Shown here: piece after piece, positions 5,654 to 12,892 of the stretch
How the letters are laid out: each line of letters starts with the position of its first letter
Numbering within the stretch: the first letter of the stretch is position 1
NCBI GenBank assembly: GCA_028817255.1
Contig: JAPPQA010000122.1
Span: forward strand, 1-13,027
Origin: Gammaproteobacteria bacterium
Lineage (GTDB): Bacteria; Pseudomonadota; Gammaproteobacteria; Porifericomitales; Porifericomitaceae
Direction: 5' to 3'
Length of the DNA: 13,027 nt
The notes under the pieces: model-generated
Seen by the model: only the letters and a program-made list of their open reading frames with translations
What the model was told of the DNA's origin: nothing
Database searches by the model: none
Translations under genes and position numbers: made by a program

Positions 5654-8077
5654 GTGTTCCGCAAACTGACCGAATCGCTTTTGATCGCCCTGCTGCTGAC
5701 GATCCTTGCCCTGGTCGGGGTCGTACAGTCCCTCGCTCCCACCCTGCCCAACATAGACACCCTCTCCGACATACAATTGCAAATTCCCCTGCGGGTCTAT
5801 ACGCGGGAAGGCGCCCTGATCGGAGAGTTTGGAGAGAAAAGGCGCATCCCCGTTCGCCTCGACAAAATGCCGCAACTGGCAATCCATGCGGTACTGGCTG
5901 CCGAAGACGACCGCTTTTTCACGCATCCGGGAGTAGATTGGCAGGGCCTGCTCCGGGCCACCCTCCACCTGCTGAGCACCGGCAAAAAGACGCAGGGCGG
6001 CAGCACGATTACCATGCAGGTCGCCCGCAATTTTTTCCTGCACCGGGAAAAGACCTACCGCCGCAAACTGCGCGAGATCATGCTCGCCCTGAAGATAGAG
6101 CGGCAACTGAGCAAAGAACAGATCATGGAGTTATACCTCAACAAGATTTTCTTCGGCCACCGCGCCTACGGCATCGCCGCGGCGGCGGAAGTCTATTACG
6201 GCCAGGACATAGGAGACCTTTCCCTGGCCCAGATCGCCATGCTGGCCGGAATCCCGCAAAAGCCGTCGGAACACAACCCGGTTCGCAACCCGCAAGCGGC
6301 CCTGGAACGCCGGGCCTACGTGCTGAACCGGATGTTGAAACTTGGCTATATCACTGCACAGCAGCACCGAACGGCCTCGGATACCCCCGTCAAGGCAAAG
6401 CTGCACACCCCCCGCATAGAAGTGGAGGCGCCCCATGTAGCGGAAATGACGCGCACCGAAATGGTGCGGCGATACGGAGAACAGGCACTGACCATGGGCT
6501 ATCGGGTTTTCACCACCCTCCAGGCGCGGCTGCAATACGCCGCCAACCAGGCCCTGAAAGAGTCGCTCCTGGAGTACTCGGTCCGCCACGGCTACAGGGG
6601 CCCGGAGCGCTACTATTCCCTGCGTCCCGAAGACGGCGAGGCGCAGTGGCGGCAACTGCTGAACAATCACCAAGTCCTCGGCGGGCTGCACCCGGCACTG
6701 GTAGTAGGCATAGAAGAACGGGCGGCGGAAGTTTACTCCGTAGGCATCGGCACCGTCGTCATCGAGTGGACCGGCATGGAATGGACGCAACCCTACATTG
6801 ACGGGAACCGGCGCGGTCCCAAGCCGACCCGGGCCACGGATATCATCCAGGTCGGCGACGTGATCCGCATTCGCGAAGACCGGCAGGGCAAATGGTACCT
6901 GGCGCCCCTCCCCGGCCTGGAGGGCAGCCTGGTGGCGATGAATCCCGTGGACGGGGCGGCAATGGCCCTGGTGGGCGGATTCGACTTCCAGCGCAGTCAA
7001 TTCAACCGGATAACCCAGGCGCACCGCCAGCCCGGCTCCGGCTTCAAGCCTTTTATCTACTCCGCGGCCCTGGAGGCGGGATACACAGCCGCCAGCATCA
7101 TCAACGACGCCCCGGTGGTATATGACAACATCGGCGCCGACGGAGAAGACTGGCGCCCGAAAAACTACAGCGGCAAATTCTACGGCCCCACCCGGCTGCG
7201 AGAGGCCCTGGTCCATTCCCGCAACCTGGTCTCGGTCCGGCTTCTGGACTCGGTGGGCATCCCCTTCGTCAAGGCATACCTGCAGCGGTTTGGGTTCTCG
7301 GCGGAAAAATTGCCTGCCAGACTGTCGCTGGCGCTCGGCAGCGGCGAACTGACAGCTTGGGAACTCGCCCGGGGATACTGCGTATTCGCGAACGGAGGCT
7401 ACCGGGTGGATCCTTACTTCATCGCCCGCATCGAGAGCGACACGGGAGCAGCCGTTTATCGGCACCGGCCCAGAAAAGCCTGCACGGAACCGTCGTGCCA
7501 GGACACGGGCCCAGGCTACTACGGCAGTCAAGTGGGCCTTGCCGTCATCGATCCGGGAACGGCGAAAGACAGCGACCAGGCGCCGCGCGTGATCAGTGCG
7601 GAAAATGCCTGGATCGTCAATTCCATAACCCGCGAAGTGATTCAACGCGGCACTGGGGTCCGCGCTCGGTCGCTCAACCGCAAAGACCTGTCCGGCAAGA
7701 CCGGCACCACCAACAAACAGAAAGACGCCTGGTTTTCCGGATACAACGAACAACTGGCGGCGGTGGCCTGGGTGGGATTCGACGACTCCCGCCCCCTGGG
7801 CAACCGCGAGACCGGCGCCAGGGCGGCGCTACCCATGTGGATTCGATTCATGGACAAGGCCCTGGAGGGGACCCGGGAAAACATAAGGCCGCAGCCGAAA
7901 GGGCTGGTCAACGTAGTGATTGATGCCGATACCGGCCTGTTGGCGGACAAGTACAGCAAGCGGACCGTCAACGAAACCTTCCGCGCTTCCCACGTCCCCG
8001 CGCACAACCCGGGGCAGCCGCCGACCGTGGATGCGGCGCCCGACGACCCGGAGGGCATCCGGGAACGGCTCTTCTGA
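5654..8077 (+). CDS. mrcA: Class A penicillin-binding protein 1A (bifunctional peptidoglycan synthase)
   Basis: PBP1A polymerises lipid II into glycan strands and cross-links them at the outer face of the inner membrane; the gene is also called ponA. The 807-residue product has an N-terminal membrane anchor (about 8-29) and a GT51 transglycosylase domain with EDDRFF (84-89, catalytic Glu84) and QGGSTITMQ (114-122). A PBP1A-type OB domain follows (about 318-420), then a transpeptidase domain. That domain has the SxxK motif SGFK (462-465, acylated Ser462), SRN (522-524) and KTGT (682-685). Length is close to the Pseudomonas and E. coli proteins. The start is GTG; AAGGA lies 11 bases upstream, and no in-frame ATG is available before the membrane anchor. 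It diverges from pilM, an arrangement known in Pseudomonas. Only 21 bases separate it from priA, so the two are probably cotranscribed. Confidence 0.96.
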   Translation: MFRKLTESLLIALLLTILALVGVVQSLAPTLPNIDTLSDIQLQIPLRVYTREGALIGEFGEKRRIPVRLDKMPQLAIHAVLAAEDDRFFTHPGVDWQGLLRATLHLLSTGKKTQGGSTITMQVARNFFLHREKTYRRKLREIMLALKIERQLSKEQIMELYLNKIFFGHRAYGIAAAAEVYYGQDIGDLSLAQIAMLAGIPQKPSEHNPVRNPQAALERRAYVLNRMLKLGYITAQQHRTASDTPVKAKLHTPRIEVEAPHVAEMTRTEMVRRYGEQALTMGYRVFTTLQARLQYAANQALKESLLEYSVRHGYRGPERYYSLRPEDGEAQWRQLLNNHQVLGGLHPALVVGIEERAAEVYSVGIGTVVIEWTGMEWTQPYIDGNRRGPKPTRATDIIQVGDVIRIREDRQGKWYLAPLPGLEGSLVAMNPVDGAAMALVGGFDFQRSQFNRITQAHRQPGSGFKPFIYSAALEAGYTAASIINDAPVVYDNIGADGEDWRPKNYSGKFYGPTRLREALVHSRNLVSVRLLDSVGIPFVKAYLQRFGFSAEKLPARLSLALGSGELTAWELARGYCVFANGGYRVDPYFIARIESDTGAAVYRHRPRKACTEPSCQDTGPGYYGSQVGLAVIDPGTAKDSDQAPRVISAENAWIVNSITREVIQRGTGVRARSLNRKDLSGKTGTTNKQKDAWFSGYNEQLAAVAWVGFDDSRPLGNRETGARAALPMWIRFMDKALEGTRENIRPQPKGLVNVVIDADTGLLADKYSKRTVNETFRASHVPAHNPGQPPTVDAAPDDPEGIRERLF

Positions 8078-8098
8078 GCCCCGGCCCGCAAAGCCCCT

Positions 8099-10123
8099 GT
8101 GCCTGGCCGCACTACGATCCTTAGGATCGCCCTGCCGCTTTCCTTGCGCGAACCCCTGGACTATCTGCCCCCGGAAGGCGCCGACCTCCGGGAAATGCGG
8201 CCGGGCATTCGCGTGGAAGTCCCGCTGGCGAAACGAAGCTGCACCGGCCTGCTAAGCGCCCTGACGGAGCACAGCGCGCTGCCGGCCTCCCGGCTGCGCC
8301 CCGCCATACGCCTCATAGACCGCCAACCGCTGCTCGGTCCGTCCCTGCTGCGGCTACTGCACTGGGGCAGCCGTTACTACCAGCATCCGGTCGGAGAGGC
8401 CTTCTTCACCGCCTTGCCTCCCTTGCTGCGCCGCGGCCGCCCCCTGCCGGCAAGCGAAGGACCGCCAGCGGATGCGAATACGGTTCAGACCGAACCGCGG
8501 CCGCAATTGACACGGGAACAGCGACAGGCGACCGACGCCATACTGCGGGGAGCGAACAAACCGGAGGTTTATCTACTGGAAGGCGTCACCGGCAGCGGCA
8601 AAACCGAAGTCTATCTGAAGGCCATCGAAAAGACGGTCCGCGACGGAAAACAGGCCCTGCTGCTGCTGCCCGAGATCGGTCTGGTGCCCCAGCACATACA
8701 GCAGATCGAGCGGCGTCTCGCAATGCCGATGGCGCTCATGCATTCCCAGCGCACCGACCGCGAACGGCTGCTGGCCTGGCTGGCCGCCCGCGCCGGCCGG
8801 GCTCCCATCGTGGTGGGAACCCGCTCGGCCATCTGGACCCCGCTGCTGCGGCCGGGACTGGTGGTCATAGACGAAGAACATGACCGCTCCTATAAACAGC
8901 AGGAAAGATTCCGCTACTCTGCCCGGGATGTCGCCGTAATGCGCGCAAAAATAGAGGGCATCCCGCTCATCCTGGGTTCCGCCACCCCCTCCCTGGAGTC
9001 CCTGCGCAATGCCGGGCGGGGACGCTACAAGCATCTGCGCCTGCCCGCCAGGGTCGGCGCCGCCCGACTGCCGCAAATGCGCCTGCTCGATGTGCGCAGA
9101 CACCCGATGCAGGGGGCAATCTCCGCCCCCCTGGAGGAGGCAATCCGGCAACAACTCGGGCAAGGGCTGCAAGTGCTGCTCTTTCTCAATCGCCGCGGCT
9201 ACTCGCCGGCGCTGTTATGCCACCAATGCGGCAGGCAGGAGAGCTGCGCGCGGTGCGACGCCAACCTTACGTACCACCGCATACCCCGGGAGCTGCGCTG
9301 CCACCACTGCGGCCGGCGCCTGCCCAAACCAAACCGTTGTCCGGACTGCGGCGGCAGCTACCTGGAACTGGGACACGGTACGCAACGCATAGAGGCCACC
9401 CTCGCCAGGCTTTTCCCCGATGCCCGCATCGCTCGCATTGACCGGGACCGGACCCGGCGCAAGGGGACGCTGGAGGCCCTGCTGCAGGAGATCCGCTCCG
9501 GCCAAACGAACATCATGGTAGGGACGCAGATGATCGCCAAGGGGCACCATCTGGAGCGGGTGACGCTGGTAGGGATCGTGGACGCCGACCGGGGGCTTTA
9601 CAGCCAGGATTTCCGGGCGGCGGAGCAGATGGCGCAGCAAATTTTACAAGTAGGAGGGCGCGCCGGCCGCGGCGCCCACCCGGGCACCGTGCTGATCCAG
9701 ACGCACCACCCCGAGCATCCCTGGCTGAACACATTGCTGCGGGAAGGCTATCCGGGATTTGCCCGGTTGGCGCTGCGGGAACGCAAGGCGGCCAGCCTGC
9801 CCCCCTACCGGCGCATGGTGCTGTTGCAGGCGGAGGCCGCCGACCGGGAGAGAGCCGGCCGCTTCCTGCGGCAAGCCTGCGCGCACCTGCATCGGCAGCT
9901 GGCCGGCAACGGCCGGCAGCAAGACATGGAAATATGGGGCCCCTTCCCCGCCCCCATGGCACGGCGGGCCGGGCGCCACCGTCAGCAACTGGTCCTGCAA
10001 AGCAGCAAAGCGGAGCGGCTCCGCGAAATCCTCGCTCGGGGATTGCCGGAACTGGAGCGGCTGCGACAGAAGCACAAGTGCCGCTGGTTCATAGACGTGG
10101 ACCCCATGGGCATCTTGCAGTGA
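8099..10123 (+). CDS. priA: Primosomal protein N' (PriA replication-restart helicase), apparently without winged-helix domain
   Basis: PriA is a 3'-5' superfamily 2 helicase that recognises abandoned forks and starts DnaB reloading. The 674-residue product has an N-terminal 3'-end-binding domain (about 6-112). It has Walker A GVTGSGKT (162-169), DEEH (258-261), the aromatic-rich loop near SYKQQERFRYSARD (264-277) and motif III GSATPS (293-298). Eight zinc-ligand Cys follow (374, 377, 383, 386, 401, 404, 414, 417), then QVGGRAGRG (517-525) and a C-terminal domain ending near FIDVDPMG. It is about 60 residues shorter than E. coli PriA. The gap lies between RRGRP (111-115) and LTREQ (137-141), where the winged-helix domain normally sits; catalytic motifs are intact. 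The GTG start has no clear Shine-Dalgarno sequence, but no better start exists. It follows mrcA after 21 bases. Confidence 0.95.
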   Translation: MPGRTTILRIALPLSLREPLDYLPPEGADLREMRPGIRVEVPLAKRSCTGLLSALTEHSALPASRLRPAIRLIDRQPLLGPSLLRLLHWGSRYYQHPVGEAFFTALPPLLRRGRPLPASEGPPADANTVQTEPRPQLTREQRQATDAILRGANKPEVYLLEGVTGSGKTEVYLKAIEKTVRDGKQALLLLPEIGLVPQHIQQIERRLAMPMALMHSQRTDRERLLAWLAARAGRAPIVVGTRSAIWTPLLRPGLVVIDEEHDRSYKQQERFRYSARDVAVMRAKIEGIPLILGSATPSLESLRNAGRGRYKHLRLPARVGAARLPQMRLLDVRRHPMQGAISAPLEEAIRQQLGQGLQVLLFLNRRGYSPALLCHQCGRQESCARCDANLTYHRIPRELRCHHCGRRLPKPNRCPDCGGSYLELGHGTQRIEATLARLFPDARIARIDRDRTRRKGTLEALLQEIRSGQTNIMVGTQMIAKGHHLERVTLVGIVDADRGLYSQDFRAAEQMAQQILQVGGRAGRGAHPGTVLIQTHHPEHPWLNTLLREGYPGFARLALRERKAASLPPYRRMVLLQAEAADRERAGRFLRQACAHLHRQLAGNGRQQDMEIWGPFPAPMARRAGRHRQQLVLQSSKAERLREILARGLPELERLRQKHKCRWFIDVDPMGILQ

Positions 10124-10296
10124 GCTGCCGCGCCCCCGCCCGTCCAAAGCCCTGCGCCCCGCCCTGCGCCCCGCCTCGCGCCCCGCCTCGCGCCCCGCCT
10201 CGCGCGGCGTCCCCGCATCCCGCGCACCGGCGCCGGCCGACGGCGAACGCCCCGGCAACGGCTTCGAGACCGGCAAGAGCGGCAAGCGATTGCTAA
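10120..10296 (+). CDS. Possible Arg/Pro-rich small ORF bridging priA and argS (speculative)
   Basis: A GTG at 10120 overlaps the priA stop as GTGA, and the frame stays open for 58 codons to a TAA at 10294-10296, which overlaps the argS TTG start by seven bases. The product would contain 10 Arg, many Pro and Ala, four Cys and tandem (C/R)APP tetrapeptides encoded by the 12-base repeat. Its exact fit between two genes and Arg content would suit a coupled leader peptide for arginyl-tRNA synthetase. Against it: the DNA is very GC-rich, so open frames rich in Arg, Pro and Ala codons are expected; the same frame is already open inside priA from 9934; there is no strong ribosome site; and I recognise no family. 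Treat as a hypothesis. Confidence 0.25.
   Translation: MSCRAPARPKPCAPPCAPPRAPPRAPPRAASPHPAHRRRPTANAPATASRPARAASDC
10150..10209. repeat. 12-bp tandem repeat between priA and argS
   Basis: Five consecutive 12-base units: CCCTGCGCCCCG (10150-10161 and 10162-10173), CCTCGCGCCCCG (10174-10185 and 10186-10197) and the degenerate CCTCGCGCGGCG (10198-10209). The unit is a multiple of three, so copy-number change would not shift a reading frame. It occupies over a third of the 166-base priA-argS gap. It may have arisen by replication slippage. Confidence 0.85.
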
Positions 10297-12053
10297 GGAC
10301 CCAGGTACAAGACTGGCTCGCGCGGGCGGTAGCGGCGATCTGCAGGCAAGAAGGCGCCCAGGCGCCGCCGGCGGACGGCATCCGGGTGGAGAACAGCCGG
10401 GAGAGCGCTCACGGCGATTTCGCCAGCAACGCGGCCCTGGCCCTCGCCGACTCGCTCGGCCTCCCGCCGCGCCGGCTGGCGGAAAGACTGCAGGCGCAGC
10501 TCCCCCCTTCCGATTGGCTGGAGCGGGTGGAAATCGCCGGGCCGGGATTCCTGAATTTCTTCCTCTCCGCGCGCGCCTATCATGCCGTGGTGGCCGAAGT
10601 CCTCGCCCGCGGCGGGTCCTACGGGCGCGCCCGGCCGGAGCAAGAGCGCACGGTGCTGGTGGAATTCGTCTCCGCCAACCCCACCGGCCCGCTGCATGTA
10701 GGCCACGGCCGCGGCGCCGCCTACGGAGACATCCTCGCCAACCTCCTGGAGGCCGCGGGGCACCGAGTCTCCAGGGAGTACTACGTCAACGACATAGGCC
10801 GGCAAGCGGAGATCCTGGGCCTCAGCGTCTGGCTTCGCTACCTGGAGCGCAGCCACCGGCGCCCGCTGCCCTTTCCGGAGGGCGCCTACCGGGGCGACTA
10901 CCTGGGCCCCATCGCCGACAAACTGGCGGACTGGCGGGGGGCGGCGAACGGCCGGCTGTTGCCGCCCGCCGACTGGCAATGGCCCCGCGAGAACGGGCAA
11001 GGACAGGAAGACCGGGAAGCGTTGCTGGACGCCTGGCTCCGCGCCGCCCGCAAGGCGCTGGGCCGCCACTTCGACGCCGTGGCCCGCTTCGGCATTCGAG
11101 AAATCCTGAACGGCATACGGGAAGACCTGCAATCCTTCGGCGTCGTCATCAACCGCTGGGTACGCGAGAGCGGCATGGCCCGGCGCGGGAAGGTGCGGGA
11201 ATGCCTGCGGATACTCGAGCGCAACGGCCACACCTACAGAGAAAAAAAGGCCGTCTGGTTCCGTTCCGGCAAGCTGGGCGACGAAAAAGACCGGGTGATC
11301 GTAAGGGCCAATGGCAAAACCACCTACTTCGCCTCCGACATCGCCTACCACCGGGACAAATACCGGCGCGGCTTCGAGCGCATGATCAACGTATGGGGCG
11401 CCGACCACCACGGCTACGTAAAGCGCCTCACCGCGGCGGTAGCGGCCTGCGGCGAAGATGCCCGCCTGCTGGAGATCCTGCTGATGCAATTCGTCACCTT
11501 GTACCGCGGCAAACAAAAAGTGCCGATGTCCACGCGCGACGGGCAATACGTCACCCTGCGGCAGCTCCAGGAAGAGGTGGGGCGCGACGCCGCGCGGTTC
11601 TTCTACGTCATGCGCAAGGGAGAACAGCATCTCGATTTCGACCTGGCGCTGGCCAAGGCGCAGTCCAACGACAACCCCGTGTACTACATCCAGTACGCCC
11701 ACGCCCGCATCTGCAGCGTCATGCGCAAAGCCGCCGGCGAGGGGGGCGCGGCGCCGGCCCGGACGCGGGAAGAGCTGCAAGCCCTGACGGAGCCTGTGGA
11801 AAGGCAGCTGATGGCCCGCCTGGAAGAATGGCCGGCGCTGGTCCGGGCGGCGGCGCAGGCGCGCGAGCCGCACCGGATAGCCTTCTACCTGCGCGACCTC
11901 GCCAACCGCTTCCACGTGTACTACAACCACCACCCCATCCTGGCGAGTCCGCCGCCGACGCGGGACGCCCGTCTGGCCCTGGCCTGCGCGGTTCGAACGG
12001 TGCTGGTCAACGGCCTGTCGCTGCTGGGGGTCGAAGCGCCGGAACGGATGTGA
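10290..12053 (+). CDS. argS: Arginyl-tRNA synthetase
   Basis: ArgS is the cytoplasmic class I synthetase that attaches arginine to tRNA-Arg; like its family it needs the tRNA for activation. The 587-residue product has an N-terminal Add-1 domain with SAHGDFASNAAL (39-50). The catalytic Rossmann fold carries SANPTGPLHVGHGR (128-141, HIGH-type signature HVGH at 136-139) and VWGADHHGY (368-376). The KMSKS-equivalent region is GKQKVPMSTRDG (407-418); many bacterial ArgRS also lack a canonical KMSKS. A C-terminal DALR anticodon-binding domain ends around YYNHHPIL (544-551). The start is taken as TTG at 10290: it gives the N-terminal length I recall for Pseudomonas ArgS, no ATG or GTG exists before the conserved VEN, and no clear ribosome site is present. 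Its stop overlaps the next gene's GTG by four bases. Confidence 0.96.
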   Translation: MLRTQVQDWLARAVAAICRQEGAQAPPADGIRVENSRESAHGDFASNAALALADSLGLPPRRLAERLQAQLPPSDWLERVEIAGPGFLNFFLSARAYHAVVAEVLARGGSYGRARPEQERTVLVEFVSANPTGPLHVGHGRGAAYGDILANLLEAAGHRVSREYYVNDIGRQAEILGLSVWLRYLERSHRRPLPFPEGAYRGDYLGPIADKLADWRGAANGRLLPPADWQWPRENGQGQEDREALLDAWLRAARKALGRHFDAVARFGIREILNGIREDLQSFGVVINRWVRESGMARRGKVRECLRILERNGHTYREKKAVWFRSGKLGDEKDRVIVRANGKTTYFASDIAYHRDKYRRGFERMINVWGADHHGYVKRLTAAVAACGEDARLLEILLMQFVTLYRGKQKVPMSTRDGQYVTLRQLQEEVGRDAARFFYVMRKGEQHLDFDLALAKAQSNDNPVYYIQYAHARICSVMRKAAGEGGAAPARTREELQALTEPVERQLMARLEEWPALVRAAAQAREPHRIAFYLRDLANRFHVYYNHHPILASPPPTRDARLALACAVRTVLVNGLSLLGVEAPERM

Positions 12054-12649
12054 TCCCGGGCGACTACAAAAACGTCCAGACCGACCGGCCCCCCGGGGCC
12101 GCCGGCCGCCGGCAGCGGCCCTCTTACTTCCTGTCCGGATTCGCGCTTGGCCTGGCGGTAGCGGCCAGCGTTTACCACCTTGCGGGGCGCCAGCCTTCGG
12201 GAGACGCGGCCCCCCCTGCTCCGGCCGCCGCGAAAGATCCCGCGCAAACGGAACACAGCCGGGAGGCGCCCCCGGAGCCGAAATTCGAGTTCTACTCCAT
12301 CCTCCCGGCGAAAGAGTCGCAGGTCCCGGAATGGAGAATTGCGCCGCCGGACGAAAAAAGCCAGCCCGCCCCCGCCCCCTCCGGGCGGTATTTCCTGCAG
12401 GCCGGCTCCTTTCGCCGTCCCGGCGAGGCGGAACAACTGCGGGCGCGCCTCGGCTTCCTGGGGCTGAAGGCGGACATCCAGACGGTCAACCTGGCCGAAC
12501 AGGGCCTCTGGTACCGGGTCAAGGTAGGCCCATTCGCCCGCATCGGCGAACTCGAAGAAGCCCGCGGCCAGCTGCTGCGCGCCGGATTCCGCTTCATCGT
12601 GCTGCAACAAAAGGAGCAAGACGCCCGCGGCGCCGGTCCCGGCCCCTGA
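12050..12649 (+). CDS. ftsN: SPOR-domain cell-division protein, FtsN-like
   Basis: The 199-residue product has a short cytoplasmic N-terminus, one transmembrane helix (about 26-46), a Pro/Ala-rich periplasmic linker and a C-terminal SPOR domain (about 112-187). In that domain GRYFLQAGSF (112-121) and LWYRVKVGPF (153-162) are the recognisable strands. SPOR domains bind denuded septal glycan. The motif FEFYSILP (79-86) in the linker resembles that of FtsN-like proteins encoded next to argS in Pseudomonas, where the order priA-argS-SPOR is also found. The GTG at 12050 overlaps the argS stop (GTGA), so translational coupling is likely. The frame is open far upstream inside argS, but those residues are a composition artefact. 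The SPOR assignment is firm; the ftsN name rests on topology, motif and context. Confidence 0.88.
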   Translation: MIPGDYKNVQTDRPPGAAGRRQRPSYFLSGFALGLAVAASVYHLAGRQPSGDAAPPAPAAAKDPAQTEHSREAPPEPKFEFYSILPAKESQVPEWRIAPPDEKSQPAPAPSGRYFLQAGSFRRPGEAEQLRARLGFLGLKADIQTVNLAEQGLWYRVKVGPFARIGELEEARGQLLRAGFRFIVLQQKEQDARGAGPGP

Positions 12650-12673
12650 AGTCTTCCGGGCAGTCTTCCGCGC
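12650..12673. repeat. Tandem pair of a 12-bp unit after the SPOR gene
   Basis: AGTCTTCCGGGC (12650-12661) is followed directly by AGTCTTCCGCGC (12662-12673), identical at 11 of 12 positions. It begins at the base after the SPOR stop codon. No hairpin-plus-T-run terminator is visible for the upstream operon. Confidence 0.7.
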
Positions 12674-12696
12674 GCCCGCCCGCGGCATACGCCCGC

Positions 12697-12744
12697 CCGG
12701 AACATGGACCGGCGATTGAACCGGCGAGCGGGCCGGCGAATAGG
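12697..12744. repeat. Degenerate 12-bp periodic repeat (CCGGCGA-N5)
   Basis: Four consecutive 12-base steps begin CCGGAAC (12697), CCGGCGA (12709), CCGGCGA (12721) and CCGGCGA (12733); the last five bases of each step vary. It lies between the SPOR gene and the convergent tRNA gene. The period equals that of the priA-argS repeat although the sequence differs. Confidence 0.6.
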
Positions 12745-12767
12745 AACGAGCGCGGGCGCATCCTGCA

Positions 12768-12841
12768 TGGAGCGGGTGAAGGGAATCGAACCCTCGTTAT
12801 CAGCTTGGGAAGCTGAAGTTCTGCCATTGAACTACACCCGC
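12768..12841 (-). tRNA. tRNA-Gly (anticodon CCC)
   Basis: Read on the minus strand, the 74-base gene folds as a cloverleaf. The acceptor stem GCGGGTG/CACCCGC is perfect. The D arm is GTTC...GAAC. The anticodon stem TCAGC/GCTGA encloses the loop TTCCCAA, giving anticodon CCC (plus-strand 12807-12809). The T arm contains GGTTCGATTCC, and the discriminator T is followed by an encoded CCA (12768-12770). It closely resembles E. coli tRNA-Gly(CCC). It reads GGG glycine codons. It is convergent with the SPOR gene and appears to be a single-gene unit. Confidence 0.97.
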
Positions 12842-12862
12842 GTGGGGCAATCTGCTGCCCGC

Positions 12863-12892
12863 ATTCTATTGCGCCCGGCGGGGCGTGGGCAA
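12863..12892 (-). promoter_or_regulatory. Promoter of the tRNA-Gly gene
   Basis: On the minus strand TAGAAT (12868 down to 12863; five of six to consensus) lies 18 bases after TTGCCC (12892 down to 12887; four of six). The predicted start is about 15 bases before the tRNA 5' end. The bases just after the -10 are GC-rich (GCGGGC), as in stringently controlled stable-RNA promoters. Sequence inference only. Confidence 0.55.

Noticed and set aside
5581..6801. 406-codon frame starting at an ATG upstream of mrcA
   Set aside because: It is the +1 frame shadow of mrcA; its translation is Arg/Pro-rich with no domain.
6131..7753. 540-codon open frame antisense to mrcA
   Set aside because: It lies opposite a gene with full PBP1A motifs, shows no recognisable domain and is expected in GC-rich DNA.
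10293..11933. 546-codon open frame antisense to argS
   Set aside because: Shadow of a clear arginyl-tRNA synthetase in very GC-rich sequence; no domain signs.
10514..12049. Upstream extension of the SPOR gene through argS
   Set aside because: The residues are low-complexity Arg/Ala/Pro-rich out-of-frame argS sequence. The GTG at 12050 overlapping the argS stop is the natural start.
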